Shown one piece after another: positions 16,840 to 26,203 of a stretch of DNA of 58,953 nt. Numbering within the stretch: the stretch's first letter is position 1; every line of letters begins with the position of its first letter. The position numbers were made by a program, and so were the translations under genes. The stretch spans positions 1 through 58,953 of the forward strand of contig JAFAXQ010000197.1 in NCBI GenBank assembly GCA_019240835.1, given 5' to 3'. The notes beneath the pieces are model-generated. The model worked only from the letters and a program-made list of their open reading frames with translations. It was not told where the DNA came from and ran no database searches. The DNA is from Ktedonobacteraceae bacterium (lineage in GTDB: Bacteria; Chloroflexota; Ktedonobacteria; Ktedonobacterales; Ktedonobacteraceae).

Positions 16840-16875
16840 GTTATCCACACATTACTATAGTAATATGTGGATAAC
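16840..16875. terminator. Bidirectional hairpin built from inverted DnaA-box sequences
   Basis: A 15-bp stem with one mismatch (16840-16854 with 16861-16875) lies between the convergent GlmL-like gene and gpmI, followed on + by CTTTTGCCTTTTTT. Each arm contains TTATCCACA (16841-16849 direct, 16866-16874 inverted), the consensus DnaA box. A third, TTTTCCACA, is at 16821-16829. Confidence 0.7.
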
Positions 16876-16896
16876 CTTTTGCCTTTTTTGCAGGGT

Positions 16897-18483
16897 TCAT
16901 ACAGGCTGCAACAAAGATCTTCCCATCATATCTTGTGGCGGCTCAATCCCTAGTGCTTGCAGTACTGTCGGCGCAACATCAGCTAGAATACCGTCGTGGC
17001 GCAGGTGCGCCTGTGCAAGCTCTGGCGCTACGAGATAGAGGGGCACAGGGTAGGTCGTATGTGCTGTATATGGCTTACCAGTATCATATTCAATAAGCTG
17101 CTCGGCATTGCCATGATCGGCTGTAATCAATAGAGCGCCATTCATCGCCAGTGTTGCTTCGACAATCCGCCCGATACCTGTATCCACTGCCTCAACCGCC
17201 TTAATTGCCGCTGCAAGCACTCCTGTATGACCAACCATGTCGGCATTAGCGTAATTCATCACCACAAAATCGTACTCGCCGCTGCGAATGCGCTCAACGG
17301 CGGTATCGGTGACACCTGCTGCACTCATCTCTGGCTGCAGATCGTAGGTCGGTACTTTAGGTGAAGCCACAAGTACACGGTCCTCTCCTGGAAAGGGGAG
17401 CTCGCGGCGACCGTTGATAAAATAGGTGACATGTGCATACTTTTCGGTTTCAGCGCTGTGGAACTGGCGTAGCTCGTGTTGCGCAATGACACGTGCCAGC
17501 GGCATATCTACCTCGTCGGCGCGGTATACCACCTCTGCGTCAAGCCCCTCTTCGTATTCGGTCATCATTACATAACACAGGTCCGCCAGACGCTCCCCTC
17601 GCTCAAACTTGCCCTGAGCCTGTGGTGAGAGCTGATGTAATACAAATGCTTTGGTAAGTTGGCGTGCCCTGTCTGGGCGGAAATTGTAGTGTATGAGCGC
17701 ATCACCAGCCTTGACGACGGCGACAGGCCGATTCCTCTCCCTAATAACTGTGGGAATAATAAACTCATCAGTAATCTTCTTCTCATGAGACTGTTGAATC
17801 GCCTCTAGCGCAGAACTCGCCCATTGACCCTCGGCGCGAGTCATGGCGAAATACGCCATTGCTGTGCGCTCCCAGCGATTGTCGCGGTCCATCGCATAGT
17901 AGCGCCCACTTACCGTCGCCACCTTCGCCGCGTGTTCACCACCGATCTCCTGCGCACGTGCCTGCAAATGTCGCATAAATTCGATACTGCCTGTAGGAGA
18001 GGTATCACGGCCATCGGTAAATGCATGAACGTAGACGTGCTCGATACCATGCACCTGCGCCAAACGTAGCAGCGCCTCAAGGTGTGACTCGTGTGCATGA
18101 ACACCGCCATTGCCGAGTAGACCGCATAGATGCAGTTGAGACTCGTTGCGCTTAACATGCTCAATTGCCTTGAGCAGAGCTGGATTTTGAAAGAAAGAGC
18201 CATCGCGGATTGACTCACTTACACGTGTATAATCCTGCAAGACGCGTTTACCAGCACCGATGTTCTGGTGACCTACCTCAGAATTACCCATCTGCCCATC
18301 TGGCAAGCCGACTGCTTCACCGGAAGTCCTGACTGCTGTATGGGGCCACTTACGGGCTAATTCATCTATGTTGGGAGTGCGGGCAAGGGCAATAGCATTG
18401 CCCTCCTTGCGCGGATTGATACCCCAACCATCCATGATAATCAAAACAAATGGGCGAGGACGCCCTACTGTCGCTATACTCAC
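16897..18483 (-). CDS. gpmI: 2,3-bisphosphoglycerate-independent phosphoglycerate mutase
   Basis: This 528-aa enzyme interconverts 3- and 2-phosphoglycerate in glycolysis, using two metal ions and a phosphoserine. Metal-binding MDGWG is at residues 17-21, the catalytic Ser68 sits in MGNSEVGH, and the late metal-site motifs NYANADMVGHTG and TADHGNAEQ are present. The length fits the family. It starts with GTG, whose last bases overlap the TGA of the STAND gene upstream (18480-18483), so translation is probably coupled. Confidence 0.96.
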   Translation of the reverse strand: MSIATVGRPRPFVLIIMDGWGINPRKEGNAIALARTPNIDELARKWPHTAVRTSGEAVGLPDGQMGNSEVGHQNIGAGKRVLQDYTRVSESIRDGSFFQNPALLKAIEHVKRNESQLHLCGLLGNGGVHAHESHLEALLRLAQVHGIEHVYVHAFTDGRDTSPTGSIEFMRHLQARAQEIGGEHAAKVATVSGRYYAMDRDNRWERTAMAYFAMTRAEGQWASSALEAIQQSHEKKITDEFIIPTVIRERNRPVAVVKAGDALIHYNFRPDRARQLTKAFVLHQLSPQAQGKFERGERLADLCYVMMTEYEEGLDAEVVYRADEVDMPLARVIAQHELRQFHSAETEKYAHVTYFINGRRELPFPGEDRVLVASPKVPTYDLQPEMSAAGVTDTAVERIRSGEYDFVVMNYANADMVGHTGVLAAAIKAVEAVDTGIGRIVEATLAMNGALLITADHGNAEQLIEYDTGKPYTAHTTYPVPLYLVAPELAQAHLRHDGILADVAPTVLQALGIEPPQDMMGRSLLQPV

Positions 18484-21320
18484 GAGAATATCTGCTCCTT
18501 GACCCTTGCTAAGATAACTTCACCCCTGGCTATCGTCTCCGCTTCCAGACCCTCCAATGCCAGGGCACGCTCTATATCTTTTTGTGCATGCATAAGCAGG
18601 CGTATACTGTTGGAGGACAGTTTGCCGACAGACTGAGCCTTGGCAAGGCGCTGAGCAGCCAGAGCGACGAGTGCAGCACCAATGGAAGGGGCATTGTGGA
18701 TGCGGCGAGCAATACGCCAGGCGTGGATAATGCACGTAGCAGCCTCGCTAAGTTTGCCCTGAGCCTGAAGTACGGTAGCAAGGCCCACATTCCAAGTGCT
18801 CATGTAGTGCCGATCGCCGAAGCGCTGGGCCAAGTTGAGCCCACGGCGATACCAGTCTTCGGCTCCGAGTAGATCACCGGAGGCGACGGCCAGCTCAGCC
18901 AAATTGCTGAAGATGACCGAGATGAGCGGGCTATCGTTGATGTGCTCAGCTAGGTTCAGACTGCGACGCAGGGCAGCTTGAGCCAGTTCGTAGTCTCCAC
19001 GTTTGAGGTACACATGGCCGAGGTTGCAGCAGACATGGGCAATCTCGCGTTTATGCCCGTATTGCTCGTAGATAGCAAGGGCAGTGTTGAGGTGCATGAG
19101 AGCCTCATCACGGCACCCAGTAGCGTTGGCGATAGAGCCAAGCAAGCGATGCGTGCGCCCCAAGTTGATAGGATCGCCCTCTAGCGTGCATTGCGTGCGT
19201 GTGGTCTGCTGCACGGGCCGTACTAGTACACTGATGCTCCCGTGTGGTTGCTCTGCTGTAGAGAAGAGGGTCAGTGCCTCCTGTGCCACCTTTTGCGCCT
19301 CTTCGTAGCGCCCCTCTTGCCAGTAAAGCATGCCCTGCAGGTAACGTAGCCTCGCCCAAGCAGAGCCAACATTCAAACCAATGGCATGTAACACCTGCCC
19401 TCCGCGTTCGAAGCACTGACGCGCCAGTTCTCCGTTGCCCATGTTGCGCTGTGCTTGCCCAATCTCGCCCCAAATCAACGCCTGTATCTGCGCTTCGTAC
19501 TGCAAGTTGAGTTCTGTCTCACCTGCATGGTGTAATTGCTGCATGGCACGCGTCGCCAGCAACTGATCATAGAGTTGAGCAGCTTCTTCAAAGCTGCCCA
19601 GAATCATCGTACATTCTGCAAGCCGCTCCAGCACAGCTAATGAAGTTTCAGCAGCAATAGCAGCATCGCTTCCACTTGCCACTGCGCCCTTCAACTGTTC
19701 TACGGCTAGACGGTAGTGGCGCTCGGCCTCGGCATAGGCTGACAGTCCGTAAGCGTAGTCACCGGCTAGGACTGCATAGTGGATGATTTGCGCCACATCG
19801 GCTTCGCTACGCACGAGGTGATGCGTGATGGTGGCAGCAACCTCTTCTTCGTGCCCGTTGTACATCCGCTGCAGGACAGTAGCAGCGCGCTGATGCATAC
19901 GGGCGCGGCGCACAGCCGAGATACCCTCATAGAGATGATTGACAAGCAGGGGATGCCAGAAGTGATAGGTGATGTGTGTACCCGTTCCCTCTTCTGTAAT
20001 TACGCCAGCTTGCAGCGCCTCTTCGAGCAGCTCGAGCACAGTATCTTCGTCCATACTCGCTCGGCTCGCCTCCATCGAGCAGATAAGGGGAAACGCGAAG
20101 GAGCCACCCAGTACAGCGGCCCTCCATAGCAATTGTTGACAAGGTTCGCTCAAGCGCTTCATACGATGATCGAGAGCGGCGGTCACATCCTTTGGCAACT
20201 GTGGCGGTGTACTGCGTGCTAATTCCTCGGCGAAGAAGGGGTTACCGGCGGCGCTGCTCTGGATATGCTGCACCATTGACTGCGACAGGTTGGGGACAGA
20301 GGAGATCAGCGCAGCTATCTCCTCCGGCGTCAGAGGCTCAAGCGTCATGGTCAACACCGAGTGCTCACGTTGCATATGTTCGACGAGCCGATGCAGGGGA
20401 TGCCTAGAGTGTCCACTTAATTCGTTCTTACGACATGTTCCCAGTAGTAACAGGGGGTAGCTTTGCAGGTGGCGTGCCACGTATCCTAGTAATTCACAGC
20501 TACTTGTATCAGCCCATTGCACATCGTCCAGCACGATCAACAGTGGTGTTCCAGCGCTCAAACCTGTGAGCAGTCCATGTACAGCCTCCCATAGGCGCAA
20601 CTGCTCCTGCTCACGTAACGAAGGAATAATGCCACCTGATGATGGATAGCTGCTCTGCAGTTCTGGCAGCAGGGTGCCTAGGGGAATAAGCGTGTCGCGC
20701 AGGGAGCGTGGCGTTGTTGCCTGCGCAGTTCGTGGGGCAGCCACTCCGAGAGGCCCAAGCATTTCCAGTGCTTTGCGTAGCACATCAATCCAGATGCGAT
20801 AAGGAATACCGCTCTCCTGAGCATAGGCACGGCTCCAGATCACCGACCAGCCTCTGTCACGCGCCTGACGACTTGCCTCCTCTGCCAAGCGCGTCTTGCC
20901 GATACCAGCTTCACCTAGCAACAACACACATTGGGGACGGCGTTGAGTGTCCAATGGTAACACTGCGTAACTTGATAGGGCAGGGCTGTTGTGTTGACTT
21001 ACGCTGTCCTGTTCTACTTGTAGTAGCAGGTCACCTAGTCTCTGCAACTCGTGTGTACGTCCCACCAACGGACTTCGATGTGTACGCCCCACCTGTACAG
21101 CTTCCACTGAATCAGCCTCAACTTCTTTCATTTGCGGGACATTAAGCCCCTCTTGCATCTCGGACGGCAAGCGCTTGCCTACGTAAGTACGCGTCGTCTG
21201 ACCATTCACCGTATGGTACGCGTACCAGTAGGGACCGTGCCCTACACCCTGGCGACATTTACGACAGCCAGGCTTACCACAGTAGCTTACTTGCTGATGA
21301 TAGGTTACCTTGCCGTCCAT
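18480..21320 (-). CDS. DUF6788-STAND ATPase with TPR repeats
   Basis: This 946-aa protein has a short N-terminal DUF6788-type domain (residues 1-50, YCGKPGCRKC with Cys14, Cys19 and Cys22, then GHGPYWYAY), then an AAA/STAND-type ATPase. Walker A GEAGIGKT is at 136-143 and Walker B LLIVLDDVQWAD at 260-271. From about residue 500 it has many TPR-like helices. The layout resembles MalT/LAL-type signalling ATPases, but the C-terminal LuxR helix-turn-helix is missing, so output must be by another route. DUF6788 often stands alone or in mobile-element proteins and may bind nucleic acid; that is inference. The stop overlaps the gpmI start. Confidence 0.85.
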   Translation of the reverse strand: MDGKVTYHQQVSYCGKPGCRKCRQGVGHGPYWYAYHTVNGQTTRTYVGKRLPSEMQEGLNVPQMKEVEADSVEAVQVGRTHRSPLVGRTHELQRLGDLLLQVEQDSVSQHNSPALSSYAVLPLDTQRRPQCVLLLGEAGIGKTRLAEEASRQARDRGWSVIWSRAYAQESGIPYRIWIDVLRKALEMLGPLGVAAPRTAQATTPRSLRDTLIPLGTLLPELQSSYPSSGGIIPSLREQEQLRLWEAVHGLLTGLSAGTPLLIVLDDVQWADTSSCELLGYVARHLQSYPLLLLGTCRKNELSGHSRHPLHRLVEHMQREHSVLTMTLEPLTPEEIAALISSVPNLSQSMVQHIQSSAAGNPFFAEELARSTPPQLPKDVTAALDHRMKRLSEPCQQLLWRAAVLGGSFAFPLICSMEASRASMDEDTVLELLEEALQAGVITEEGTGTHITYHFWHPLLVNHLYEGISAVRRARMHQRAATVLQRMYNGHEEEVAATITHHLVRSEADVAQIIHYAVLAGDYAYGLSAYAEAERHYRLAVEQLKGAVASGSDAAIAAETSLAVLERLAECTMILGSFEEAAQLYDQLLATRAMQQLHHAGETELNLQYEAQIQALIWGEIGQAQRNMGNGELARQCFERGGQVLHAIGLNVGSAWARLRYLQGMLYWQEGRYEEAQKVAQEALTLFSTAEQPHGSISVLVRPVQQTTRTQCTLEGDPINLGRTHRLLGSIANATGCRDEALMHLNTALAIYEQYGHKREIAHVCCNLGHVYLKRGDYELAQAALRRSLNLAEHINDSPLISVIFSNLAELAVASGDLLGAEDWYRRGLNLAQRFGDRHYMSTWNVGLATVLQAQGKLSEAATCIIHAWRIARRIHNAPSIGAALVALAAQRLAKAQSVGKLSSNSIRLLMHAQKDIERALALEGLEAETIARGEVILARVKEQIFS

Positions 21321-21739
21321 CTGCTAGGCTCCTTTTAAGTACGAATAGTATACTATAGGCGTCAATCAAGCACTATAGCATAGTAGTTGGGTAATCTTCT
21401 ACTTTTTTCTGCCGACTTCCTGCCTTCAACAGCAATCTCAGCTAGAGTGACCTTGGATGTCCTCTCCCCGAACAGGGCGAAGCCTTTCCTGAACAACCTG
21501 TTTCTGCATTCATTGCCGGGCAAGGCTTACCGTTATCGGCGAGGCTTTTTGCAGAGAATCGGAGTCGAAGGGATGAGGATCATAGTCAGTCTCAAGCAGA
21601 AAAATGTTGGTCCCCTTCTTGTTATTGGCGGCGGTGTGCTGGCGTTGGTCGCATTCTTCCTTTTTCCCTACGTCTCTTTAGGGATTTTTGGTAGGTGGGG
21701 TGCTCCAGAGAAGAGACCAGTAGCACCGATAGCAAGTGC
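21321..21739. other. Intergenic region with possible gene remnant
   Basis: Upstream 21330-21400 probably holds the promoter of the STAND gene. From 21573 a frame encodes one strong membrane helix (VGPLLVIGGGVLALVAFFLFPYV is split here into VGPLLVIGGG and VLALVAFFLF) and then runs into the antisense of the VOC remnant. I take it as the 5' remnant of a membrane-protein gene truncated when the VOC cassette inserted. Confidence 0.35.
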
Positions 21740-21845
21740 TTATCCAGCTTTGCGAACAAACAACTCAATAATGTACCCATCTGGATCGCAGAAATACAAC
21801 TGCTCTCCGCCATTCCATCTGGGGCGTGGGCCACACACAATGTGA
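21573..21845 (+). pseudogene. Truncated membrane-protein gene remnant
   Basis: Starting at an ATG after GTCGAAGGG, about 45 residues make a short basic N-terminus and one long hydrophobic helix followed by FGRWGAPEK. Beyond about 21735 the frame is only the reverse of the VOC pseudogene and is not meaningful protein. No family is recognised. Confidence 0.3.
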
Positions 21846-22135
21846 ACGTGATGGCGCTTGAGGTGTCGTTGCGCTGCTGCTAGATTGTCAACTTCAAAGG
21901 CGATATGCGTCGTATACCCATCTGCAAGGGCATTTTGAGGATGTCTACTCACATTCGATTGGGGGGTATCTCCTTGCTCAGGCTCACTGAGCAAATGAAC
22001 TTCAGCACTGCCTCTCCTGAGCCAACAATTGCCCCAGAAGGAATTGCTTCATACCAAGCACTTGGCAATAAAACTGGCGCGACCTGTTCACATCCTGCAC
22101 GAGCAAGGAGCGTGATCGAGAGCAAGGATATTCAT
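21740..22135 (-). pseudogene. VOC (glyoxalase/bleomycin-resistance) family gene, frameshifted
   Basis: The DNA is closely similar throughout to the intact VOC gene at 36517-36918. The start (ATG at 22133-22135) reads MNILALDHA, then one base is missing relative to the intact copy (near 22110), and the frame is lost until the second half, where an open frame (21740-21994) restores HIAFEVDNL...FCDPDGYIIELFVRKAG. The C-terminal metal-ligand region is intact, but the protein cannot be made whole. It lies just downstream of the broken HTH-TPR gene in the same orientation, as the intact copy does in the second cassette. Confidence 0.8.
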
Positions 22136-22151
22136 GTAAGCATTTCTTCCT

Positions 22152-23174
22152 TCAAATGGAGTCACCCTGAAAGCTCCTCAACCGTTCATCCACCTCTTTG
22201 ACTGCTTGCAGCCCCGCCCACGGCTCTAACTGCTCGCGAAGAAGACGAACACGATGTAGGTCTTTCACAGCATGAGTTGGAAGAATAATATCCAACGATT
22301 GATGCATGTAGCTACACGTCTGCTCAATCTCTTGCTCCTGAATGCTCGTTGTCGCCAGGTCGAGAAGGACTCCCCGTGTAAACACCGCTAATGGTTCAGG
22401 CATAGTGAGCCCAGAGAGCAGTGCTGGTCGCGCTAGGTGAGGCTGCTTTAAGCGCATGTAGCACGACCCGTGGTATGCTGCTTGTCGAGACGCATCAAAG
22501 AAGAGTCCGAAGGTCTCTTCTTCGGGTTGTATCCGCTCAACAAACGTATTCACCATTTCCAGAGATCTCAAGCAATCGCGGTCATCTGGCTGCTCTGTAT
22601 TAATCTGCACGGCTACGTCAGCATGCGCCTCAGCCTGCTCTGCTGCCAAGAAGCACAGGAGGGTATACGCATCACTGGCAGCGATGTGCTTTGCCTCCTC
22701 TAAGTACACAATCGCCTCTTCAGGATGACTCGTGAGGCTCATAAGCCAGCCTATGTACCCCAATGCAGTCGCATACAAGGTATCATTATTTGCCTCCTGA
22801 CCTGTGACAAGCGCAAGATCGTAGTGAGCTTGCGCTTGATCATAGAGGTGCATGTTACCTAACAGTCGTCCTGCAAGCTGAGCCGTCTCACTAGCAACGG
22901 CAGATAGAGTGCTACGTGTGCTCAGCAAGAGGGAACATTTCAGCAGATGTACGACCATTTTCAGATGCCCTAATGCAGCCTCTAAGAGATAAGGGTATGC
23001 AACCGAGCCTCGTATAAGCAGTTGCCAATATCCGTGAGTGGTAGTCTTGAGTATACGTAGAGTCTCTGAATCAAGAGAGGATGGCTTCTTCAAAGCATTG
23101 CTGAAGCGATCTACGAGTTCAACATGCAGCACCTCATCAGGTGCCGCGAAGAACATTGCTCCCCCAACACGCAC
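22152..23174 (-). pseudogene. HTH-TPR regulator, C-terminal part (split gene)
   Basis: This frame holds the TPR-rich C-terminal 340 residues of a regulator whose N-terminal HTH lies in another frame just upstream (23111-23569). It begins with GGAMFFAAPDEVLHVELVDRF, which directly continues the upstream sequence if one base is restored in a G-run at 23161-23165. TPR-like helices follow, e.g. YDQAQAHYDLALVTGQEANND and EEAIVYLEEAKHIAASD. Such proteins usually sense a peptide or a metabolic state through the TPRs. Confidence 0.75.
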
Positions 23175-23569
23175 TGCACTGTCAGAAACTCATGGCGATT
23201 CACGAAATCCTCTATCTCTCTAGGATACACTCGTTGCAGGCCGTCTGTTCTGTTCCAACTGCGAGGTGTCCCACTGCTTGCATCGGGTGTGACTCCTGTG
23301 GACTGCTGGACTGAGAGAGCAGCAGCAGCCTCTTGTCTGGGTTTGGCCTCTGCAAACATAGGCAGTAACCCCAGTTCCTGGGGATCTTTGTCAAAATAGG
23401 CACATAGCAACTGGATATTGTCGACACGTAGCGGTTTGCCGCTCTCGGCCCGTTCGATAGTCGATTTGCCGATGCCGACCAACTCTGCTAGTTGCACTTG
23501 GGTCAGTGGACGAGCCAGACTAAGTCGTGCTTGTCGTAATGGATGCAGGGGCGCGTCTTTTCTCTTCAT
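23111..23569 (-). pseudogene. HTH-TPR regulator, N-terminal XRE-type HTH part (split gene)
   Basis: Residues 9-70 form a Cro/C1-type helix-turn-helix (LTQVQLAELVGIGKSTIERAESGKPLR is split as LTQVQLAELVGIGKSTIERA and ESGKPLR). A linker follows, then VNRHEFLTVQCVLG. After this the frame runs out into unrelated residues. The motif R/H-EFL-x(5)-LGGA expected in this family would be restored by a sixth G in the five-base run at 23161-23165 (C on the plus strand). The gene diverges from the methyltransferase at 23850. Confidence 0.78.
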
Positions 23570-23600
23570 GCATCACCTTCTCAAACTTTCTTCATCAATT

Positions 23601-23758
23601 ACAGTGTAACATACTCTGTTCTGCGTGACAAATGCGGCCATACCTTCTGATGAATCAAGAATGAAATCATGTGGTGTCTGTTCATCAACGCCTTTCACAA
23701 GTTACGACAACATGGTGGGTGAGCCAAGCATGGTGCAGCGAACTCTGCTTTACACTGT
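23601..23758. promoter_or_regulatory. Inverted 9-mers in divergent HTH-TPR / methyltransferase region
   Basis: ACAGTGTAA at 23601-23609 and its reverse complement TTACACTGT at 23750-23758 flank the 280-bp divergent region. They could be paired sites for the HTH-TPR regulator. Nothing else stands out between them. Confidence 0.3.
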
Positions 23759-23849
23759 GAAAAGAGAAGTAAAGTCGTAGTATGAGAAAGAGCAAGTTCT
23801 CAGAGTTCATGCTACAGTTGACACCAAGAAAAGATCAGGAGAAGCTTTC

Positions 23850-24731
23850 ATGAGTCTAGATAGACATGCATCTAACGATGACGCACGTTCGGAAAGCAGT
23901 CCAACCTGGCACCCAGATGACTGGGAGAGGAGAGAGGAGGTTAGTCGCCTCCTAGAACGCGAGCGGGTGCTCAACGAGGCCCTGCACGGTCCCTTGCCCC
24001 CAGGGCTGGACTTACCTGCTGAGGCTCACGTGCTGCACGTTGCTTGTGGCCCCGGCACCTGGCTGTACCTGCTGTCTCTGACCTACCCTTCCTTGCGCCT
24101 GACGGGCGTCGATAAAAGCCCCTATTACCTGCAATGCGCACGCCATTACCTGGCTGGCTTAGACACGGTGACCCTGCAGGTCAACGACCTTGCCACCGAA
24201 TGTGACTTCCTGCCCACTGGGAAGTTCGACTTGGTGCATCTCCGCTTCCTGGCTGCTGAGCTACCGCTGGAGGTGTTGCCCGAAGCCGTCGCCGAACTGG
24301 TCATCTCCTGTCAGCACGGGGCGTGTGTGTACTGGACGGAAGGTCTGTTTCCCAGCACCAATAGCGCGGCCTGTGAGCAACTGGGGTCTTGTCTGCAACA
24401 AGGGCTGCAGCGGCAGCCTCGCGGCTGTGTCCTTGGTGGCAGCAGCGCGAGTGTGAGGGCCTACATGGCCTATGCGCTGCACCGCGCCGGATGCCGGGTG
24501 GTGCAGGATCAGCAACATGTGCTCGACATTTCAGCGGGCATGCCGGCCCATCACGCCTTTGTGCAGCAGGCCCGCGTGCTCATCGAGCAGCTTAGGCCGC
24601 TGGTGGTCGAGGCTGGGGTGCTGGGCGGCCAGGTCTACGATGCGCTAGCGATGCAGGCTCTTGAGCAGATGCGCGAGGCACAGTTTTGTGGGGTGCTGTT
24701 TCTGCACAGTATGTTGGCTGTCGCCCCCTAG
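23850..24731 (+). CDS. Class I SAM-dependent methyltransferase, paralogue 1
   Basis: This 293-aa protein has a Rossmann-type methyltransferase core: motif I HVLHVACGPGTW at residues 60-71, followed by LTGVDKSPYYLQCARHYL with the acidic residue that would bind the SAM ribose (Asp88). FDLVHLRFL is the motif IV-like strand. The substrate is unknown; there is no DNA-methylase motif. AGGAGAAG precedes the ATG. It is closely related to the gene at 39792, with near-identical N- and C-terminal blocks and a diverged middle. It diverges from a broken HTH-TPR regulator gene. Confidence 0.85.
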   Translation: MSLDRHASNDDARSESSPTWHPDDWERREEVSRLLERERVLNEALHGPLPPGLDLPAEAHVLHVACGPGTWLYLLSLTYPSLRLTGVDKSPYYLQCARHYLAGLDTVTLQVNDLATECDFLPTGKFDLVHLRFLAAELPLEVLPEAVAELVISCQHGACVYWTEGLFPSTNSAACEQLGSCLQQGLQRQPRGCVLGGSSASVRAYMAYALHRAGCRVVQDQQHVLDISAGMPAHHAFVQQARVLIEQLRPLVVEAGVLGGQVYDALAMQALEQMREAQFCGVLFLHSMLAVAP

Positions 24732-24867
24732 AGCACATCAGAGCCTTCTTACGAGCGAGAGCGTGCGGGGTGAGCCAAGAATGCTACTCATTTTAAGAGG
24801 ATGGCAATCCGCATTGGAAAGCTCTTTTCTCTCACGAAACAGTACAGGTCTGTGATTACATTGGATA

Positions 24868-24912
24868 GCTCGCAGCTTGTGCTCTCTCTGAGAGAGAGCA
24901 CAAGCTGCGAGC
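24868..24912. terminator. Perfect 22-bp inverted repeat between convergent genes
   Basis: Arms 24868-24889 and 24891-24912 are perfect reverse complements around a single central base; the hairpin will open a few CT/AG pairs at the tip. It lies between the methyltransferase (+) and the P450 (-) and probably terminates both. T-tracts are weak on either side. Confidence 0.65.
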
Positions 24913-24952
24913 ACTATTATCTCCTCGTTAAGAACGACGCAGTAGCTCCCTC

Positions 24953-26176
24953 CTAGAATGTCACAGGCAAACTTGTAAGGTTGCGCAAAATGGGAGAGTG
25001 CGCCCACGTCACTTGTTCTGGATCAACCGCTAGGCGTAGGTGAGGCAGACGTTGCAGCAGGGTGCCAAAGGCGATCTGACCCTCTAAGCGCGCCAGCGGT
25101 GCTCCCAGGCAGTAATGGATGCCTTTGCCGAAGGCGAGATGCTGATTCTCATGGCGCGTAATATCCAGCAGCTCGGGATCATGGAACTGCTGGGGATCGG
25201 TGTTGGCTGCGACCAAGGAGACAAACACTGTCTGGCCTTTGCGTATCAGCTTGTCATGCACGACGACGTCCTCCCTGGCCCAGCGCGGCGCGGCCAGAGT
25301 CACCGGAGCTGTGTAGCGCAGTAGTTCCTCGATGGCCGAGGGAATCAAGGAAGGGTCCTGCTGGAGCAGAGACATCTGTTCAGGATGCTCTAACAGTGCC
25401 AACATACCGATGCCAATCAGGTTGACTGTCGTCACGTGCCCGGCGACAATGAGTAAGAAGATCGTCGAAATGAGTTCGCTCTCGTCCAGCGCATCTCCGT
25501 TCTCCTCGGCCTGCACTAGTCCGCTCGTCAGATCGCTGCCAGGATGTGCGCGCTTCTCAGACAACAGTGTTTTGATGTAGGAGACAAACGACCGCACAGC
25601 CGAAACGTTTGCCGCCACCTGTTGAGACTCCTCGCTTATAGCCAGCATTGCGTCCGTCCAAGCACGAAATTGTTTACGGTCCTCGACTGGGATGCCCAAT
25701 AACTCACCAATCACGGTGATGGGCAACGGGAAAGCAAAATCGTTGATGAGGTCCATCTGTCCCTGTTGCTGTACTGCATCCAGCAGTTCATCAGTAATGT
25801 GCTGGATGCGCGGACGCAACCGCTCAATCATGTGCGGTGTGAACGCTTTTGAGGCGAGATGGCGCAGGCGCGTATGATCGGGCGGATCTGCTGTCCCCAT
25901 ATCGCGTCTCCATGTACGCAATTTGAGAAGAGAGGCGACGTCACCGATGGAGTGCTGCCCATCCTCGGACGGTGCGACCTTGTGACTGTCTCTTATAAAA
26001 CGCGGGTCTTTCAGAATAGCAATGGCATCTTCATAGGTCGTCACTACCCAAGCTCCCGTACCACCAAAGTCGTTAACATAGCAGAGCGGTCCTTGCTGGC
26101 GTAATTGTGCATGGAGTGCAGCAGGGTTGCGCTTGTCTGCTCGCAAGAGCAAATCGCCCAAAGTGATCTGTGTCAT
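24953..26176 (-). CDS. Cytochrome P450
   Basis: This 407-aa haem-thiolate monooxygenase is of bacterial CYP107-like type. I-helix AGHVTT is at residues 245-250 with the catalytic Thr, the ExxR pair is in EELLRY at 283-288, and the haem loop FGKGIHYCLGAP has axial Cys356. No membrane anchor is present, so it is soluble and needs a separate redox partner, not seen here. I chose the ATG at 26176, nine bases after AGGAAG, over the TTG nine bases further up. The TetR gene immediately upstream on the same strand probably controls it. Confidence 0.93.
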   Translation of the reverse strand: MTQITLGDLLLRADKRNPAALHAQLRQQGPLCYVNDFGGTGAWVVTTYEDAIAILKDPRFIRDSHKVAPSEDGQHSIGDVASLLKLRTWRRDMGTADPPDHTRLRHLASKAFTPHMIERLRPRIQHITDELLDAVQQQGQMDLINDFAFPLPITVIGELLGIPVEDRKQFRAWTDAMLAISEESQQVAANVSAVRSFVSYIKTLLSEKRAHPGSDLTSGLVQAEENGDALDESELISTIFLLIVAGHVTTVNLIGIGMLALLEHPEQMSLLQQDPSLIPSAIEELLRYTAPVTLAAPRWAREDVVVHDKLIRKGQTVFVSLVAANTDPQQFHDPELLDITRHENQHLAFGKGIHYCLGAPLARLEGQIAFGTLLQRLPHLRLAVDPEQVTWAHSPILRNLTSLPVTF

Positions 26177-26203
26177 TCTACTCAACTTCCTTTCATTTCG
26201 TTT

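Noticed and set aside
16805-16896. Chromosomal replication origin
   Set aside because: Three DnaA-box words are present, but there is no dnaA or dnaN nearby, no AT-rich unwinding region and only 90 bp of space. A terminator explains the stem.
21387-21845. Complete 152-aa gene
   Set aside because: The first 60 codons lack codon-like character and the last 35 are antisense to the VOC remnant. Only 21573 to about 21735 may be a gene remnant.
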